Source: Devosia algicola (GTDB lineage Bacteria > Pseudomonadota > Alphaproteobacteria > Rhizobiales > Devosiaceae). From it: 64,000 nt of DNA. Shown here piece by piece: positions 41,782-51,951 of the stretch. Made by a program: the position numbers and the translations under genes. The DNA lies in assembly GCF_028816455.1 (NCBI RefSeq), contig NZ_CP118246.1, positions 1,984,001 to 2,048,000 of the forward strand, in the 5' to 3' direction. Position 1 is the first letter of the stretch; each line of letters begins with the position of its first letter. Under the pieces are notes generated by a model. It was not told where the DNA came from, did not search any database, and saw nothing but the letters and a program-made list of their open reading frames with translations.

Positions 41782-42720
41782 ATGACTTCAGAACCCGCCT
41801 CCGACCGACCTCGTCGAAAGGTCAGGAACTTCGCCCTCCTGTCAAACAGGGCAGGCGCAGCCTTCCTGACACCAGCTGGACTGTTGGTGTCGGTCTTTGT
41901 CATCGTTCCCTTCTTCTGGGTGATTTTTGTTTCGTTCACCAATCGGACGTTGCTGGGCAAAACCGCCCTCAATCCCGAATTTGTCGGGCTGGCCAACTAT
42001 TTTTCGCTGTTCGATCCCGGCAATTTTTTACAGCGAGGACAGTTCGGTTTTTCGCTAATCCTCACCGTTCAGTTCGTGCTCGCCTCGGCACTGATTGGTC
42101 AGGCGTTACTCGGTTTGCTACTGGCATGGCTGATCCAAACCGTACCGCCATGGGTCAAGCGCATCACCGAAACATTCGTCATCGCCGCCTGGATTCTGCC
42201 CGAAGTGGTCATCGGCTTTGCCTGGTTCGCCTTCCTGGATCGCGATCAGGGAACCCTCAATGCCATGTTGACCAGTGTCGGCTTGCCCCGAGGCGATTTT
42301 CTGCTCGATCAACCTTTCTGGGTCATCGTGGTGTTCAACACCTGGCGCGGCGCTGCTTTCTCCATGATGCTGTTCGGGTCCGCCTTTTCCTCGATCTCGC
42401 CCAGCTATTTCCAGGCGGCGGACGTGGCCGGTGCCACCTCATGGCAGAAATTTCGTGATATCGGCCTGCCGCTGATCCGGGGACACATTGTCACTGATCT
42501 GATCCTCATCACCATGTGGACTTTCAATACCTTCACCCCGTTCCTGCTGACCAATGGCGGACCCAGCTACCGCACCGAGTTGGTGTCCATCTATAACTAT
42601 CGTGTTGCTTTTCACGACTTCCAGTTTGGCAAGGGCGCGGCTGTGGGCGTCATCATGATGTTGATCAATCTCGCCTTTGCACTGATCTATCTCAGCATCG
42701 GCCGCAAGAAGAAAGGCTGA
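41782..42720 (+). CDS. Sugar ABC transporter permease, MalF type
   Basis: 312 residues, six membrane segments, with the loop QAADVAGATSWQKFRDIGLP (EAA-type). Lies between the binding-protein gene and the second permease, 5 bases from the latter. Part of a CUT1 importer in the LacI/DUF5054 locus. Reads as intact. Confidence 0.9.
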   Translation: MTSEPASDRPRRKVRNFALLSNRAGAAFLTPAGLLVSVFVIVPFFWVIFVSFTNRTLLGKTALNPEFVGLANYFSLFDPGNFLQRGQFGFSLILTVQFVLASALIGQALLGLLLAWLIQTVPPWVKRITETFVIAAWILPEVVIGFAWFAFLDRDQGTLNAMLTSVGLPRGDFLLDQPFWVIVVFNTWRGAAFSMMLFGSAFSSISPSYFQAADVAGATSWQKFRDIGLPLIRGHIVTDLILITMWTFNTFTPFLLTNGGPSYRTELVSIYNYRVAFHDFQFGKGAAVGVIMMLINLAFALIYLSIGRKKKG

Positions 42721-42725
42721 GGATC

Positions 42726-43557
42726 ATGAAGCTCACCGTGCCCGCCTTTGTAGGCCGCATTGCCTTTTCAGCCCTGGCCGCGTTGATCGGTGCCGTTTTC
42801 GCATTGCCGCTATTGTGGTTTCTGTTCGCGCCGTTCAATGCCCGGGCAGAGCCTTGGCCTCGCCATGCCTGATCCTTGGACACTCGCCAATTTTGTTACC
42901 GTCTTCGGCAATGGTTTCGCCGTAAGGGCGCTATGGAACAGCGTACTCCAATCGGTTGGCGGCGTCATATTGGTCGGGGCCACCGCAACACTTGCCGCCT
43001 ATGCACTGTCTCGCTCATCGCTGCCGGGCAAGGGGGCCGTTACTTACATTCTGCTGCTATTTTCCTCTGTTGTTTCCGGCTCAGCAGCCATGGTGCCGAT
43101 TTTCCTCATCGTATCAGCCGCCGGGCTCATCGATACTCACCTGGCCGTCATTCTGACCTTTGCAGGCGGGCTATTGCCCACCGCCATGTTCATTCTGCGC
43201 GACTTCATCGACTCGATTCCCAAATCCTATGAGGAAAGCGCTATGGTCGCGGGTGCGTCGCCCGTACAGGCATTCTTTGACGTCGCGCTACCCGTCATTC
43301 GCCCGGGCATCGTGGTGATAGTTGTCTGGGGTTTCGTCAACATCTGGGGCAGTTTCCTGATCCCGTTCATTCTGCTGCGAAGCGATACCAACATGCCCGC
43401 CTCGGTGGCCATCTATTCGTTTTATTCCGAAGCAGGCACGCCCATCGTCACCCTGCTGGCAGCCTATTCATTGCTTTACTCCCTCCCCGTCATCGCACTT
43501 TATCTCTTCGTCAGCTGGAAGTTCGGCTTCCGGTTCTTTGGCGGCATCAAGGCCTAA
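42726..43557 (+). CDS. Sugar ABC transporter permease, MalG type (frameshifted as given)
   Basis: Repaired length about 276 residues, six membrane segments. ATG at 42726 gives FVGRIAFSALAALIGAVF. Removing one C from AGCCT at 42850-42854 continues it as FNARAELGLAMPDPWTLANF and onward with the loop SYEESAMVAGASPVQAFFDV. As supplied the N-terminal frame stops after 41 codons. Ends 6 bases before the ATPase gene. Confidence 0.85.
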
Positions 43558-43563
43558 CGTATC

Positions 43564-44677
43564 ATGGCATCAGTCGAATTTCGCAACATCACCAAAGCCT
43601 TCGGCACCTTCAAGGCCGTTTCTGATGTGAGTTTTTCCATTGGCGACGGTGAGTTCGTCTGTCTGCTCGGACCGTCTGGTTGCGGCAAGACGACGAGCCT
43701 TGCGCATGATATCGGGGCTGGAAACGCCGACCTCCGGACAGGTGATGATCGGGGGAAAGGACGTGACCGGTTTTCATCCCAAGGACCGCCAAATCTCGAT
43801 GGTATTTCAGGATTATGCGCTCTATCCGCACATGAACCTTGCCGACAATATCGCCTATCCACTCAAGGTTCGCGGGGAGTCGGTGGCCAAGCGTCATGAT
43901 CGTGCCAGAGAAGTGGCCGATGTTCTCAAGATCGGGCATCTGCTTGACCGGTTGCCGAGCCAGATTTCGGGCGGCCAACAGCAGCGCACCTCGCTGGCGC
44001 GGGCGCTTGTCTATCCATCCCAAGTCTATCTGTTTGACGAACCGCTCTCCAATCTCGACGCTAAGTTGCGCCTCGAGGCGCGCGGCTTTCTCAACCACTT
44101 GCAGCGCGATATGGGCATGACCGCAGTGTACGTTACCCACGATCAGGCCGAAGCCATGGCGCTGGCCACACGCATTGCGGTGATGGATCAGGGCCGCATC
44201 GTTCAATACGACTCCCCCATCGAAATCTATCGTCGCCCCGCGACAACCTTCGTTGCCAACTTTGTTGGCAACCCGCCGATGAATCTGGTGCCGGTAGAGG
44301 CCACACAAGGCGATGGGCAGTTGAAATTGTCTGCAGACGGCCTGACGCTAGGCGGACTGCCGATGTCCGCCGACATTGCCACGGCGCTTGCCGCCGGGAA
44401 GACTCTGACCTTGGGTATCCGTCCAGAACACCTCGCCATTGCCGAGACCGGCGCGCTAAACACCTTAAACGGCGAATTGTTCGCCAATGAAAATATGGGG
44501 CCCGAGAGCCTGGTCACCATCGAGCGCCAAGATGGCTCGCGTGTCACGGCTCGCATCTTTACCGATGACCATATCGCGCTGGACAAGTCGGTGACGCTTG
44601 GTTTCTCGCGCGAGCACGTGCATCTGTTCGACAACACCGGCAACCGTATTGTCGAGGACGGGGAGAGAGCGCTGTGA
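43564..44677 (+). CDS. Sugar ABC transporter ATPase, UgpC/MalK type (frameshifted as given)
   Basis: Repaired length about 370 residues. Walker A is [10 protein letters not shown]; removing one C from AGCCT at 43696-43700 then gives [19 protein letters not shown]. Signature [14 protein letters not shown], Walker [16 protein letters not shown], and a C-terminal OB-fold regulatory domain ([16 protein letters not shown]). Energises the CUT1 importer. Its stop overlaps the GTG of the PHP-domain gene by four bases. Confidence 0.9.
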
Positions 44678-46080
44678 GCCAGACGATAGCCGCCAAGGTC
44701 ACTCGCGCCGACCAAGCCGCCAATCCCTATTTTTATATTCCGTTCGAGGTACCTGCGGGTACCACGCGTATCGACGTCACCCTTGCCTATCCCAAAGCCG
44801 AGAACTGCATCATCGACCTTGGCGTCTTTGATCCCCGCGACACCGGCTATCCCACCAATGTGGGTTTTCGCGGCTGGAGCGGCGGTGCGCGCGATAGCTT
44901 TTTCATCGCGACCGACGACGCGACGCCCGGCTATGTGCACGGCGACATTCACCCGGGCCGCTGGAACATCGTCCTTGGGTTCTACAAACTGCCCGACGGC
45001 GACACTGACATCAGCGTCAGCATTGCCATCGACGCCGCGCCCCGGTCGGTGGCGCCACAACCGGTGCGCACATTTCCGGTGCGCGCGCAGGCTGGTTGGT
45101 ACAAGGGCGATCTGCACTGCCATACATTCCATTCTGATGCGAAGGGCGCACCAGAAGTGCTGCACGCGGCAGCGCTGCAAGCCGGCCTCGATTTTCTCGC
45201 CGTTGCCGATCACAACACCACCAGCCAGCGTCGCTATTTCCACCCCAAATCATCAGCGGACCTGGTATTCGTTCGGGCCATGGAAGTAACCACCGCCGAG
45301 GGACACGCCAATGTGTTTGGCGTTGATGAGTGGATCGACTTCCGCATGACCCGCCCGAGCGACGCCCACACCCTGACACGATTGGTTCATGACAAGGGCG
45401 GGCTATTGTCGATCAACCACGACAAACCACCCATCGCCTGGGACTATGAGCTGCCAGAGGCCGATTGTCAGGAAGTATGGCAGTCAACTTGGCTGGCCTG
45501 GAACTGGATCGCGCTCGAGCGCTGGCAGCAAAGGCTGGCCTCAGGCCTCCGGATATCGGCCATCGGTGGCTCTGATTACCATCAACCCGCCCGACTGATG
45601 CCGGAGGGACCGCTGGTGTTGGCGCGCCCGACCACCGTGTTGTGGCTGCCCGAACTCAGTGAAGACGCGGTCCTCGCGGCCATGAAGACGGGACACGGCT
45701 ATATCACTGAGAGTCCGAACGGTCCTTCCCTCGTCGTGACGGTCGATGGCCAGCCAATGGGATCGCGCATTGTTCGTCCTGCCATGGCGCAAGTTACAGT
45801 CAGTGGCGCTAGGGGCGACCAACTGTCATGGATCGATGCAAGCGGCGAAATCGGCTCGGCACCGATTGAGACAGACGATTGGCAGTTTGAATTTCCTGCT
45901 TCCACCGCCCAGCGTTTCCTGCGTGCCGAGATCGTTGCCGATGCCAGCCGAGAGCGTCTCGGCACAGAATTCCAGGCCCTGATTGCGGGGCGGGAACTGC
46001 CCTGGCAACTCAGGGACGTCAACCTCGCCGACCAAACGATACGTCGCGCGCTAAGCAATCCCATCTATATTGGATCCTAA
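44674..46080 (+). CDS. PHP-domain metallohydrolase, CehA/McbA type
   Basis: 468 residues from a GTG overlapping the ATPase stop. An N-terminal beta domain (residues 1-130) precedes a PHP domain with KGDLHCHTFHSD, FLAVADHNTT and IGGSDYH, which supply the metal-binding His and Asp residues; a beta domain closes the protein. CehA/McbA-family proteins hydrolyse phosphoesters or other esters. There is no signal peptide. The substrate is probably derived from the sugar taken up by the adjacent importer (inference). Confidence 0.82.
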   Translation: MSQTIAAKVTRADQAANPYFYIPFEVPAGTTRIDVTLAYPKAENCIIDLGVFDPRDTGYPTNVGFRGWSGGARDSFFIATDDATPGYVHGDIHPGRWNIVLGFYKLPDGDTDISVSIAIDAAPRSVAPQPVRTFPVRAQAGWYKGDLHCHTFHSDAKGAPEVLHAAALQAGLDFLAVADHNTTSQRRYFHPKSSADLVFVRAMEVTTAEGHANVFGVDEWIDFRMTRPSDAHTLTRLVHDKGGLLSINHDKPPIAWDYELPEADCQEVWQSTWLAWNWIALERWQQRLASGLRISAIGGSDYHQPARLMPEGPLVLARPTTVLWLPELSEDAVLAAMKTGHGYITESPNGPSLVVTVDGQPMGSRIVRPAMAQVTVSGARGDQLSWIDASGEIGSAPIETDDWQFEFPASTAQRFLRAEIVADASRERLGTEFQALIAGRELPWQLRDVNLADQTIRRALSNPIYIGS

Positions 46081-46083
46081 GCC

Positions 46084-46938
46084 ATGATCATCTCCAATGC
46101 CCCCTGTTCCTGGGGGATCAATTATCCCACGGGCAATAACTATAGCTGGCAGGAATATCTCGATGAAGTCGCCCAGGCTGGCTATCGCGGCACTGAACTC
46201 GGACCGTTCGGCTTCCTGCCCAAAAATTCCAATTTGCTGAAGGACGAACTGGCCAAGCGCGATCTGACGATGATCGGGGCTACCCATGCCCATTCGTTCG
46301 GTGACGCTGGCTCCGGACCCGTGCTGATGCAAACGCTACGCGAATTGGCACCGCTTCTGGTCTCATTGGGCGCCCATCATCTCGTGATCATGGACGAAAG
46401 CAATTGGTACCCCCAAGGTCACGAAGGCGAGTTGGACGAAGCCGGATGGGCCGGGCTGACCCGCATGGTACGTGACGCCCAGACCCTTGTGGAAGGAGAA
46501 TTCGGCCTCAAGCTCAGCTTCCACCCTCATATCGGCACTGCCGTGGAACGCGAGCACCAGATCGATCGCCTTCTCGACCAAACAGAAATAGATCTATGCT
46601 TTGATACCGGCCACCACGCCTTCTGGGATCAGGATCCGCTTGCTTATATGGGGCACGTATTTCCCCGCATCGCCTATATGCACCTCAAGAACGTCGATAG
46701 CGCCGTGCGCCAGCGCGTGCTGGACGGAAACCTGTCAGTCGCACAATCCTATGGTGCTGGCGTGATGTGCCCATTGCCTGACGGCGTCGTCAATATCGGG
46801 TCGATAATGTCCCTGCTCGCCGAACGGGATTTTTCCGGTCCGGTCGTCGTCGAACAGGATATCGCCACCGACGCCACCGAAACACCGTTACAACTTGCCA
46901 TCCGCAACTTCGCCTACATGAACGAAATCGCAAAATGA
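46084..46938 (+). CDS. Sugar phosphate isomerase/epimerase, xylose-isomerase-like TIM barrel
   Basis: 284 residues, AP-endonuclease-2/IolE-type barrel: SWGINYPTGNNYSWQEYLDE at the start, LSFHPHIGTAVEREHQIDR, DLCFDTGHHAFWDQDP, and a C-terminal VVVEQDIA with a metal-ligand Glu. Acts as an isomerase, epimerase or dehydratase of a sugar or cyclitol derivative. Followed with a 4-base ATGA overlap by the oxidoreductase gene, reminiscent of inositol-type pathways, though I cannot name the substrate. Confidence 0.85.
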   Translation: MIISNAPCSWGINYPTGNNYSWQEYLDEVAQAGYRGTELGPFGFLPKNSNLLKDELAKRDLTMIGATHAHSFGDAGSGPVLMQTLRELAPLLVSLGAHHLVIMDESNWYPQGHEGELDEAGWAGLTRMVRDAQTLVEGEFGLKLSFHPHIGTAVEREHQIDRLLDQTEIDLCFDTGHHAFWDQDPLAYMGHVFPRIAYMHLKNVDSAVRQRVLDGNLSVAQSYGAGVMCPLPDGVVNIGSIMSLLAERDFSGPVVVEQDIATDATETPLQLAIRNFAYMNEIAK

Positions 46939-48023
46939 CCATTCCCGTCAAAGTGGGCCTCATCGGGCTTGGCGAGGTCGCCCAATTGATGCACCTACCG
47001 CTCCTGAGCGATGATCGTCGTTTTGACATATCAGCTATTACGGACGTGTCGCCGAGCCTTGTTGACTATGTCGCTGGACGCTATGGCGAACCCGCGCGCC
47101 ATGCCGATGCCGACGCGCTCATCGGCGATCCGGCTCTGGATGCTGTGTTCATCCTCACACCCGATTATCTCCATGCTGAATTGCTGGAAAAGGCAATCAG
47201 ATCCGGGAAGCATGTTTTTGTCGAAAAGCCTGCCTGCCTCACCGCCGACCAGCTGCGCCCTATTCTGGACATCCCACAGCGCTCAGGCCAAGTTGTGTTC
47301 GTGGGCTACATGCGCCGCTTCTCGCGACCTTTTCTTGAACTCAAGAAGCGCCTGCCCTCGCTTGCCGATATCCGCCACGTCCGTGTCCGCGACATCATCC
47401 GCGAGGCGCCATTTTACGTGGCACAAACGCGCAATATTTTCCGCCCCATCGACAGCCCCGCCGCGCTTTTAGCCGAAGGCCGCAGCCGAACCCAGGCGAT
47501 GATCCGCTCGATCATGGGTGACCATTGCGCACCCGACGCGCTGCGCGCCTACCAGGTCCTGACCGGATTATCCTCACACAGTTTTTCGGCCATGAGGGAT
47601 CTGCTGGGACCACCAAACTCGTGTACATATGCCGTGCAGCATGGTGGGGAAGTGGTGATGGCAGTGTTCGATTACGGCCATTTCAGCGCCCTTTACGAAG
47701 CAGTGATCGACGAGGTTTCCCGCTTCGACGCCGGTATAGAAGTGTTGACCCAGCACCAGCATTTCAAGGTGAACTACGACACGCCCTACATTCGTAACTT
47801 GCCGACGCGCCTTGAGATAACCTCGTCCAGCGACACCGACACCAACACCGAAATCATCGGTCCCATCTACGAGGACCCCTTTCGTATCGAACTCGACGCG
47901 TTTCATGACAGCATCGTCAACGGCACACCCAACCGCACCACCCTGCGCGATTCACTGGCCGACCTGCTGATCTTCAAGGACGTAGCGCGCTATTTCATAC
48001 CGCCCCAGCACACACGCGATTGA
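46935..48023 (+). CDS. Gfo/Idh/MocA-family oxidoreductase
   Basis: 362 residues. Rossmann N-terminus VKVGLIGLGEVAQLMHLPLL, then AVFILTPDYLHAELLEKAI and HVFVEKPACLTADQL, which carries the conserved EKP lysine. NAD(P)-dependent sugar or cyclitol dehydrogenase. Last gene of the rightward operon and convergent with the MFS gene. Confidence 0.88.
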   Translation: MTIPVKVGLIGLGEVAQLMHLPLLSDDRRFDISAITDVSPSLVDYVAGRYGEPARHADADALIGDPALDAVFILTPDYLHAELLEKAIRSGKHVFVEKPACLTADQLRPILDIPQRSGQVVFVGYMRRFSRPFLELKKRLPSLADIRHVRVRDIIREAPFYVAQTRNIFRPIDSPAALLAEGRSRTQAMIRSIMGDHCAPDALRAYQVLTGLSSHSFSAMRDLLGPPNSCTYAVQHGGEVVMAVFDYGHFSALYEAVIDEVSRFDAGIEVLTQHQHFKVNYDTPYIRNLPTRLEITSSSDTDTNTEIIGPIYEDPFRIELDAFHDSIVNGTPNRTTLRDSLADLLIFKDVARYFIPPQHTRD

Positions 48024-48094
48024 CGCCCTGTCGCGCTGAAAAGGCGGTATTCGGCGACGGCCCTCGCCGAAAAATCCGGTTTCACAAGGCGCGA

Positions 48095-49339
48095 TTACCA
48101 GCGCCCGCGTCCCTTCCCTATCGGCGGCAGAAATATCGCGAATAGACCAAGGAACGGCAGATAGGCACACACCTTGAAGACGAACTCAATCGAGGTGTGA
48201 TCAGCCAACATGCCTAGACCCGCCGCGCCCACACCACCGATGCCGAACGCCACGCCAAAGAATAGACCGGCAATCAGCCCGACGCGGCCGGGCACCAATT
48301 CCTGTGCGTAAACCACAATGGCCGAAAATGCCGACGCCAGAATAGCGCCAATGACGAAGGTCAGGATGATGGTCCAGGTGTAGTCGACATAGGGCAGTGC
48401 GAGCGTAAACGGCAGCGCACCCAGGATTGAGAACCAGATAACGAAACGGGTGCCGAACCGATCCATAATCGGTCCGCCTGCAATAGTGCCGATGGCAATG
48501 GCACCGAGAAACACGAACAGCAGGATCTGGGCGTCCTGAATGGACACAGCAAACCGGTCGATCACGTAAAATGTATAAAAGCTCGCAATACTCGTCTGGT
48601 ACAGATGCTTCGATATTGTCAGCACCATCAGGATTATGATCGTTCTGATAACGACGGTGCGCGGCAATGTCTGGAGCGGTGCCATCACCTTTCGCGTCGC
48701 ATTGGCAGCGCGATGGGCCACATACCACTTCCCCACGCCAAAAAGCACCACCATGCCAATCAGCGCAATGACTGAAAACCACGAAACGCTGGCTTGGCCG
48801 CGCGGCAGCACGATGAACGCGGCCAACAACGGGCCGATCGCGGACCCGACATTGCCGCCCATCTGAAAAAGCGATTGTGCCACGCCATGCCGGCCGCCGG
48901 AGGCAAGCCGCGCCACGCGCGAGGCTTCGGGATGGAAAACAGCCGAGCCGAGGCCAACAAAAGCCGCGCCGATCAGCAGGGTCGAATAGGTTGTCGAAAA
49001 GGCGAGGAAAATAAGGCCGATAAGAGACATTCCCATGCCCGCTGCCAACGAGTATGGCAGGGCGCGCCTGTCTGTATAGATGCCCACCGCGGGCTGCAAC
49101 AGCGAGGCGGTGATCTGGAACACAAAGCCCAGTATGCCAATCTGGGTAAAATCGAGCCCATAGCTATCTTTAAGCATTGGATAAAGCGCAGGGATAAGCG
49201 ATTGCATCGTGTCATTGAGGAGATGGCCAAGACTGACAGCCATGATGATGACGAACGTCGTTTCGCTCGCGGGATCTCTGGCTTGGCTCGCCGCTACTTC
49301 TTGTGTGTTTGATGCTGGATTGGACACGATCGACTCCAC
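48095..49339 (-). CDS. MFS transporter, fosmidomycin-resistance-like
   Basis: About 414 residues with 12 hydrophobic segments. SLGHLLNDTMQSLIPALYPM at the first helix and FHPEASRVARLASGGRHGVA in the loop after helix 4 are typical of Fsr-type efflux proteins. The start is uncertain; I use GTG 49339, and an open frame extends to 49480 without a clear ribosome site. Convergent with the carbohydrate operon and probably unrelated to it. Confidence 0.8.
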   Translation of the reverse strand: MESIVSNPASNTQEVAASQARDPASETTFVIIMAVSLGHLLNDTMQSLIPALYPMLKDSYGLDFTQIGILGFVFQITASLLQPAVGIYTDRRALPYSLAAGMGMSLIGLIFLAFSTTYSTLLIGAAFVGLGSAVFHPEASRVARLASGGRHGVAQSLFQMGGNVGSAIGPLLAAFIVLPRGQASVSWFSVIALIGMVVLFGVGKWYVAHRAANATRKVMAPLQTLPRTVVIRTIIILMVLTISKHLYQTSIASFYTFYVIDRFAVSIQDAQILLFVFLGAIAIGTIAGGPIMDRFGTRFVIWFSILGALPFTLALPYVDYTWTIILTFVIGAILASAFSAIVVYAQELVPGRVGLIAGLFFGVAFGIGGVGAAGLGMLADHTSIEFVFKVCAYLPFLGLFAIFLPPIGKGRGRW

Positions 49340-49480
49340 TTTGAGACGGTCATTACGCCTATGTCGCGCCTGTTGCGAATAAATTTCGTCGCCTTGGCGC
49401 ACCGCATGATGAGATTGCAGTTGATATGGACCGTGGCGATTGCGAACCCTGACAAGAAATTTGGGGCAGTATTGATCCAC

Positions 49481-49843
49481 CGTGCCGCCCTACTTCGACA
49501 ACAACTTCAAAGACGAACCTGGCGATCTCTCAATCAGGAGGCCGTCTATCTGCACAAATTGCAGAATGGCGGCCAAATCTCGACACGCCTATGCCACAAC
49601 GACAAGCATCACATGGCCCAGCGAAATCATGACCGAACGCCATGAGTATATTCCAAGCGGTGCCAAAAAGTGCCCATGAACGGTAGGGCTTCAGCGCGCG
49701 GTAAACTGGTTTCAGCTATTCGCCCACCCTATGCCGCCTCAACGACGATGTCGTCCACCAGATCTACATCAAGATTGGCAATATTTGAATGTTCAAGGAA
49801 CAACAGAGTCGCCAACAAAACTGGCACCTGTCGCAATGGCAAC
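49481..49843. other. Intergenic region upstream of MFS gene
   Basis: About 360 bases between the MFS gene and tRNA-Gly. On the reverse strand a frame ending at about 49735 reads VDLVDDIVVEAA before its stop, but it has no convincing start. I see no firm gene. Confidence 0.4.
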
Positions 49844-49918
49844 TGGAGCGGGTGAAGGGAATCGAACCCTCGTCACTTGCTTGGGAAGCAAAAGGCTCTA
49901 CCATTGAGCTACACCCGC
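49844..49918 (-). tRNA. tRNA-Gly (anticodon CCC)
   Basis: Read on the reverse strand from 49918: acceptor GCGGGTG pairs with CACCCGC. D-arm TAGCTCAATGGTAGAGC, anticodon loop TTCCCAA (anticodon CCC), T-arm GAGGGTTCGATTCCCTT, and an encoded CCA at the 3' end. Confidence 0.95.
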
Positions 49919-50233
49919 CGCGGGCCACTAGATGCGCGAAAAAGTGCGAGGCGTCAAGCTGGTTTGGCCTCAGGCTAACAGCGCGCCGGTTCCAACACAC
50001 ACCGCCTCATTCGTGCCGCCAAAACCACCTTGAGGAGACTGCGCCGCAACGAGGTGGTTGTAGGTCGGGGACTATCAACATGGCCCGATGCCGTCGTAAA
50101 AAGAGCAGAATGCCTTGGTCCGTCGGAGTATGGGTGCCAGAGCAGCATATCGCGGTGTAGGCCATACGCAAAACGCTGGACAAGTAGTGTTGAGTCTCAA
50201 CAAATAGACCGTGTAAACGCGTCGAACTATTGT
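49919..50233. other. Intergenic region, nothing clear
   Basis: About 315 bases between tRNA-Gly and the repaired end of the YjbR-like gene. The open frame through it on the reverse strand is an out-of-frame continuation of that gene. Confidence 0.45.
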
Positions 50234-50582
50234 TCAGGCCAACAAGCCCAGGCTCGCGCTGCAACTTCTTGGTTAGACCAGCAGCAACCAAATCATATGA
50301 TGCCTTGAGATAAGCCTCAATGTCGGCGACAGACAATGCGTCGGCTGCGATGCTAACCCACTGGCGCTTGGCAAAATAGGGCGCCTGACCAATATCGGGC
50401 ATGGCGGTCAGTATTTCGAAGCTGGTCTCACGAACCTTCAAGCAGATTGCGCCATTGCCGCCGTCGCTCTTGAGGCCGAACACTTTTCCACCCACCTTGG
50501 CCACGCAACTGTCCCACTGCTCGACGATGGTAACGCCCCGCCATTGTATGCAAATCCGCTCAAAATCGGCGCGAGAAACCAT
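50234..50582 (-). CDS. MmcQ/YjbR-family protein (frameshifted as given)
   Basis: Repaired length about 115 residues: MVSRADFERICIQWRGVTIV at the start, then VGGKVFGLKSDGG and APYFAKRQWVSI, matching the small YjbR DNA-binding-like family. Removing one base from AGGCT at 50250-50254 ends the protein at QRELGLLA with a TGA, the normal family length. As supplied it runs on to 190 residues of unrelated sequence. Three bases downstream of msrA. Confidence 0.75.
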
Positions 50583-50585
50583 GGA

Positions 50586-51239
50586 TTAGACGACCGCTCC
50601 AGTGCCGATCTGGCACGCAACACCGGTGCCGCGAAGACCGCAATATCCAGCCGGGTTTTTAGCGAGATATTGCTGATGATAGGTTTCCGCATAATAGAAC
50701 GGCCCGGCAGGGGCGACCTCGGTAGTAATAGTGCCCAGTCCCTTGCTTTTTAGCGCCTGAGCATACGCCGCCCGACTGGAATTTACCCCGTCTGCCTGCG
50801 CTGCCGATGTAGTGTAGATAGCCGAGCGATATTGAGTGCCGACGTCATTGCCCTGACGCATTCCCTGGGTCGGATCATGCTCTTCCCAAAACGTCTTTAG
50901 CAACGTGTCCAACGACACTTTGGCCGGATCGTACACCACCTTCACACTTTCGGTGTGGCCGGTTCGTCCCGAGCAAACTTCCTCATAGGTCGGGTTTGGC
51001 GTTGCCCCACCCTGATAACCAACCGCTGTTACATAAACCCCGTCCAATTGCCAGAACAGTCGCTCCGCCCCCCAGAAACAGCCCAGGCCAAAATAGATGG
51101 TTTCCATCCCATCGGGATAAGGCCCTTTGAGTGGATGAGAATTAACGAAGTTGGACGGCGCTACGTCCATGTCCGACTGTCGCCCCGGCAGCGCATCTTT
51201 GGCGGCAGGTACCGTATTGGGCCTTGATCTGAAAAACAT
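50586..51239 (-). CDS. msrA: Peptide-methionine (S)-S-oxide reductase MsrA
   Basis: 217 residues with AAGGAG upstream. The catalytic motif [13 protein letters not shown] holds the active Cys, followed by [32 protein letters not shown] and the C-terminal [14 protein letters not shown] with a resolving Cys. Repairs oxidised methionine in proteins. A short operon with the YjbR-like gene. Confidence 0.95.
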   Translation of the reverse strand: MFFRSRPNTVPAAKDALPGRQSDMDVAPSNFVNSHPLKGPYPDGMETIYFGLGCFWGAERLFWQLDGVYVTAVGYQGGATPNPTYEEVCSGRTGHTESVKVVYDPAKVSLDTLLKTFWEEHDPTQGMRQGNDVGTQYRSAIYTTSAAQADGVNSSRAAYAQALKSKGLGTITTEVAPAGPFYYAETYHQQYLAKNPAGYCGLRGTGVACQIGTGAVV

Positions 51240-51290
51240 CGCGGAACTCCTTTTCGAGAAATCGTCAGGTCGTGTTGCGGCGAGAATAGG

Positions 51291-51617
51291 TCAGAACTGG
51301 CCGGGTATTTCATAGCGCGTTGCCTTGCGCGAACGTCCCAAAAGCGCCAGTGCCAAACCCGGAACGCCCAGCACGGCAAACGCTGGATAGGTCAAAATCG
51401 CGGAAAACATTCGCTCCAGAAAATTTGCAAAGAAACGCCCCTCGAGAAACGAGTGTACAGTGTCAAGACTGGGAGAATGCAAACTGGACCAAATGGTGCC
51501 AAACGAGGTCAGAAACACAGCGTTTGCAGCCAAGGACTTTGTGCCATCGATTACCAACAGCACTAGTGCCAGCCCCAGGAACCACGTGCCCAATATCCGC
51601 AAAAACAACCGCATCAT
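51291..51617 (-). CDS. Small membrane protein, unknown
   Basis: 108 residues from an ATG at 51617 with GAAGGGA upstream. Two hydrophobic segments (LFLRILGTWFLGLALVLLVI and LTYPAFAVLGVPGLALALLG) flank a soluble part. I do not recognise a characterised family. Confidence 0.6.
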   Translation of the reverse strand: MMRLFLRILGTWFLGLALVLLVIDGTKSLAANAVFLTSFGTIWSSLHSPSLDTVHSFLEGRFFANFLERMFSAILTYPAFAVLGVPGLALALLGRSRKATRYEIPGQF

Positions 51618-51861
51618 CTTCCCTTCACGGTCCGGTGCTTGCAAATTTCCTTCAGCGCCGGGTAATTTCGGCCCGAGCTGCGCCTATTCATCTACCTTGC
51701 AATCAGACTGTGTATAAAATGGGTGCGTCTGCCGAAAAAAACAATATAAATCTCTTTGCCGTGATCCCTTGCGAAGCGACGCGCGATGGTTATAGTGCGC
51801 CCGCTCGTGACCGGCATTGCCGATACGGACCGGACGCTTCCACCGGACCCAACCACGATGC

Positions 51862-51951
51862 GGAGAGGTGGCCGAGTGGTCGAAGGCGCACGCCTGGAAA
51901 GTGTGTAGGCGGGGAACCGTCTCAAGGGTTCGAATCCCTTTCTCTCCGCCA
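51862..51951 (+). tRNA. tRNA-Ser (anticodon GGA)
   Basis: GGAGAGG acceptor pairs with the 3' CTCTCC side. Anticodon loop CTGGAAA (GGA), a long variable arm (TAGGCGGGGAACCGTCTC) as expected for serine, T-arm AGGGTTCGAATCCCT, and encoded CCA. tRNA-Ser genes are common integration targets, and the sequence downstream is a decayed island. Confidence 0.95.
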
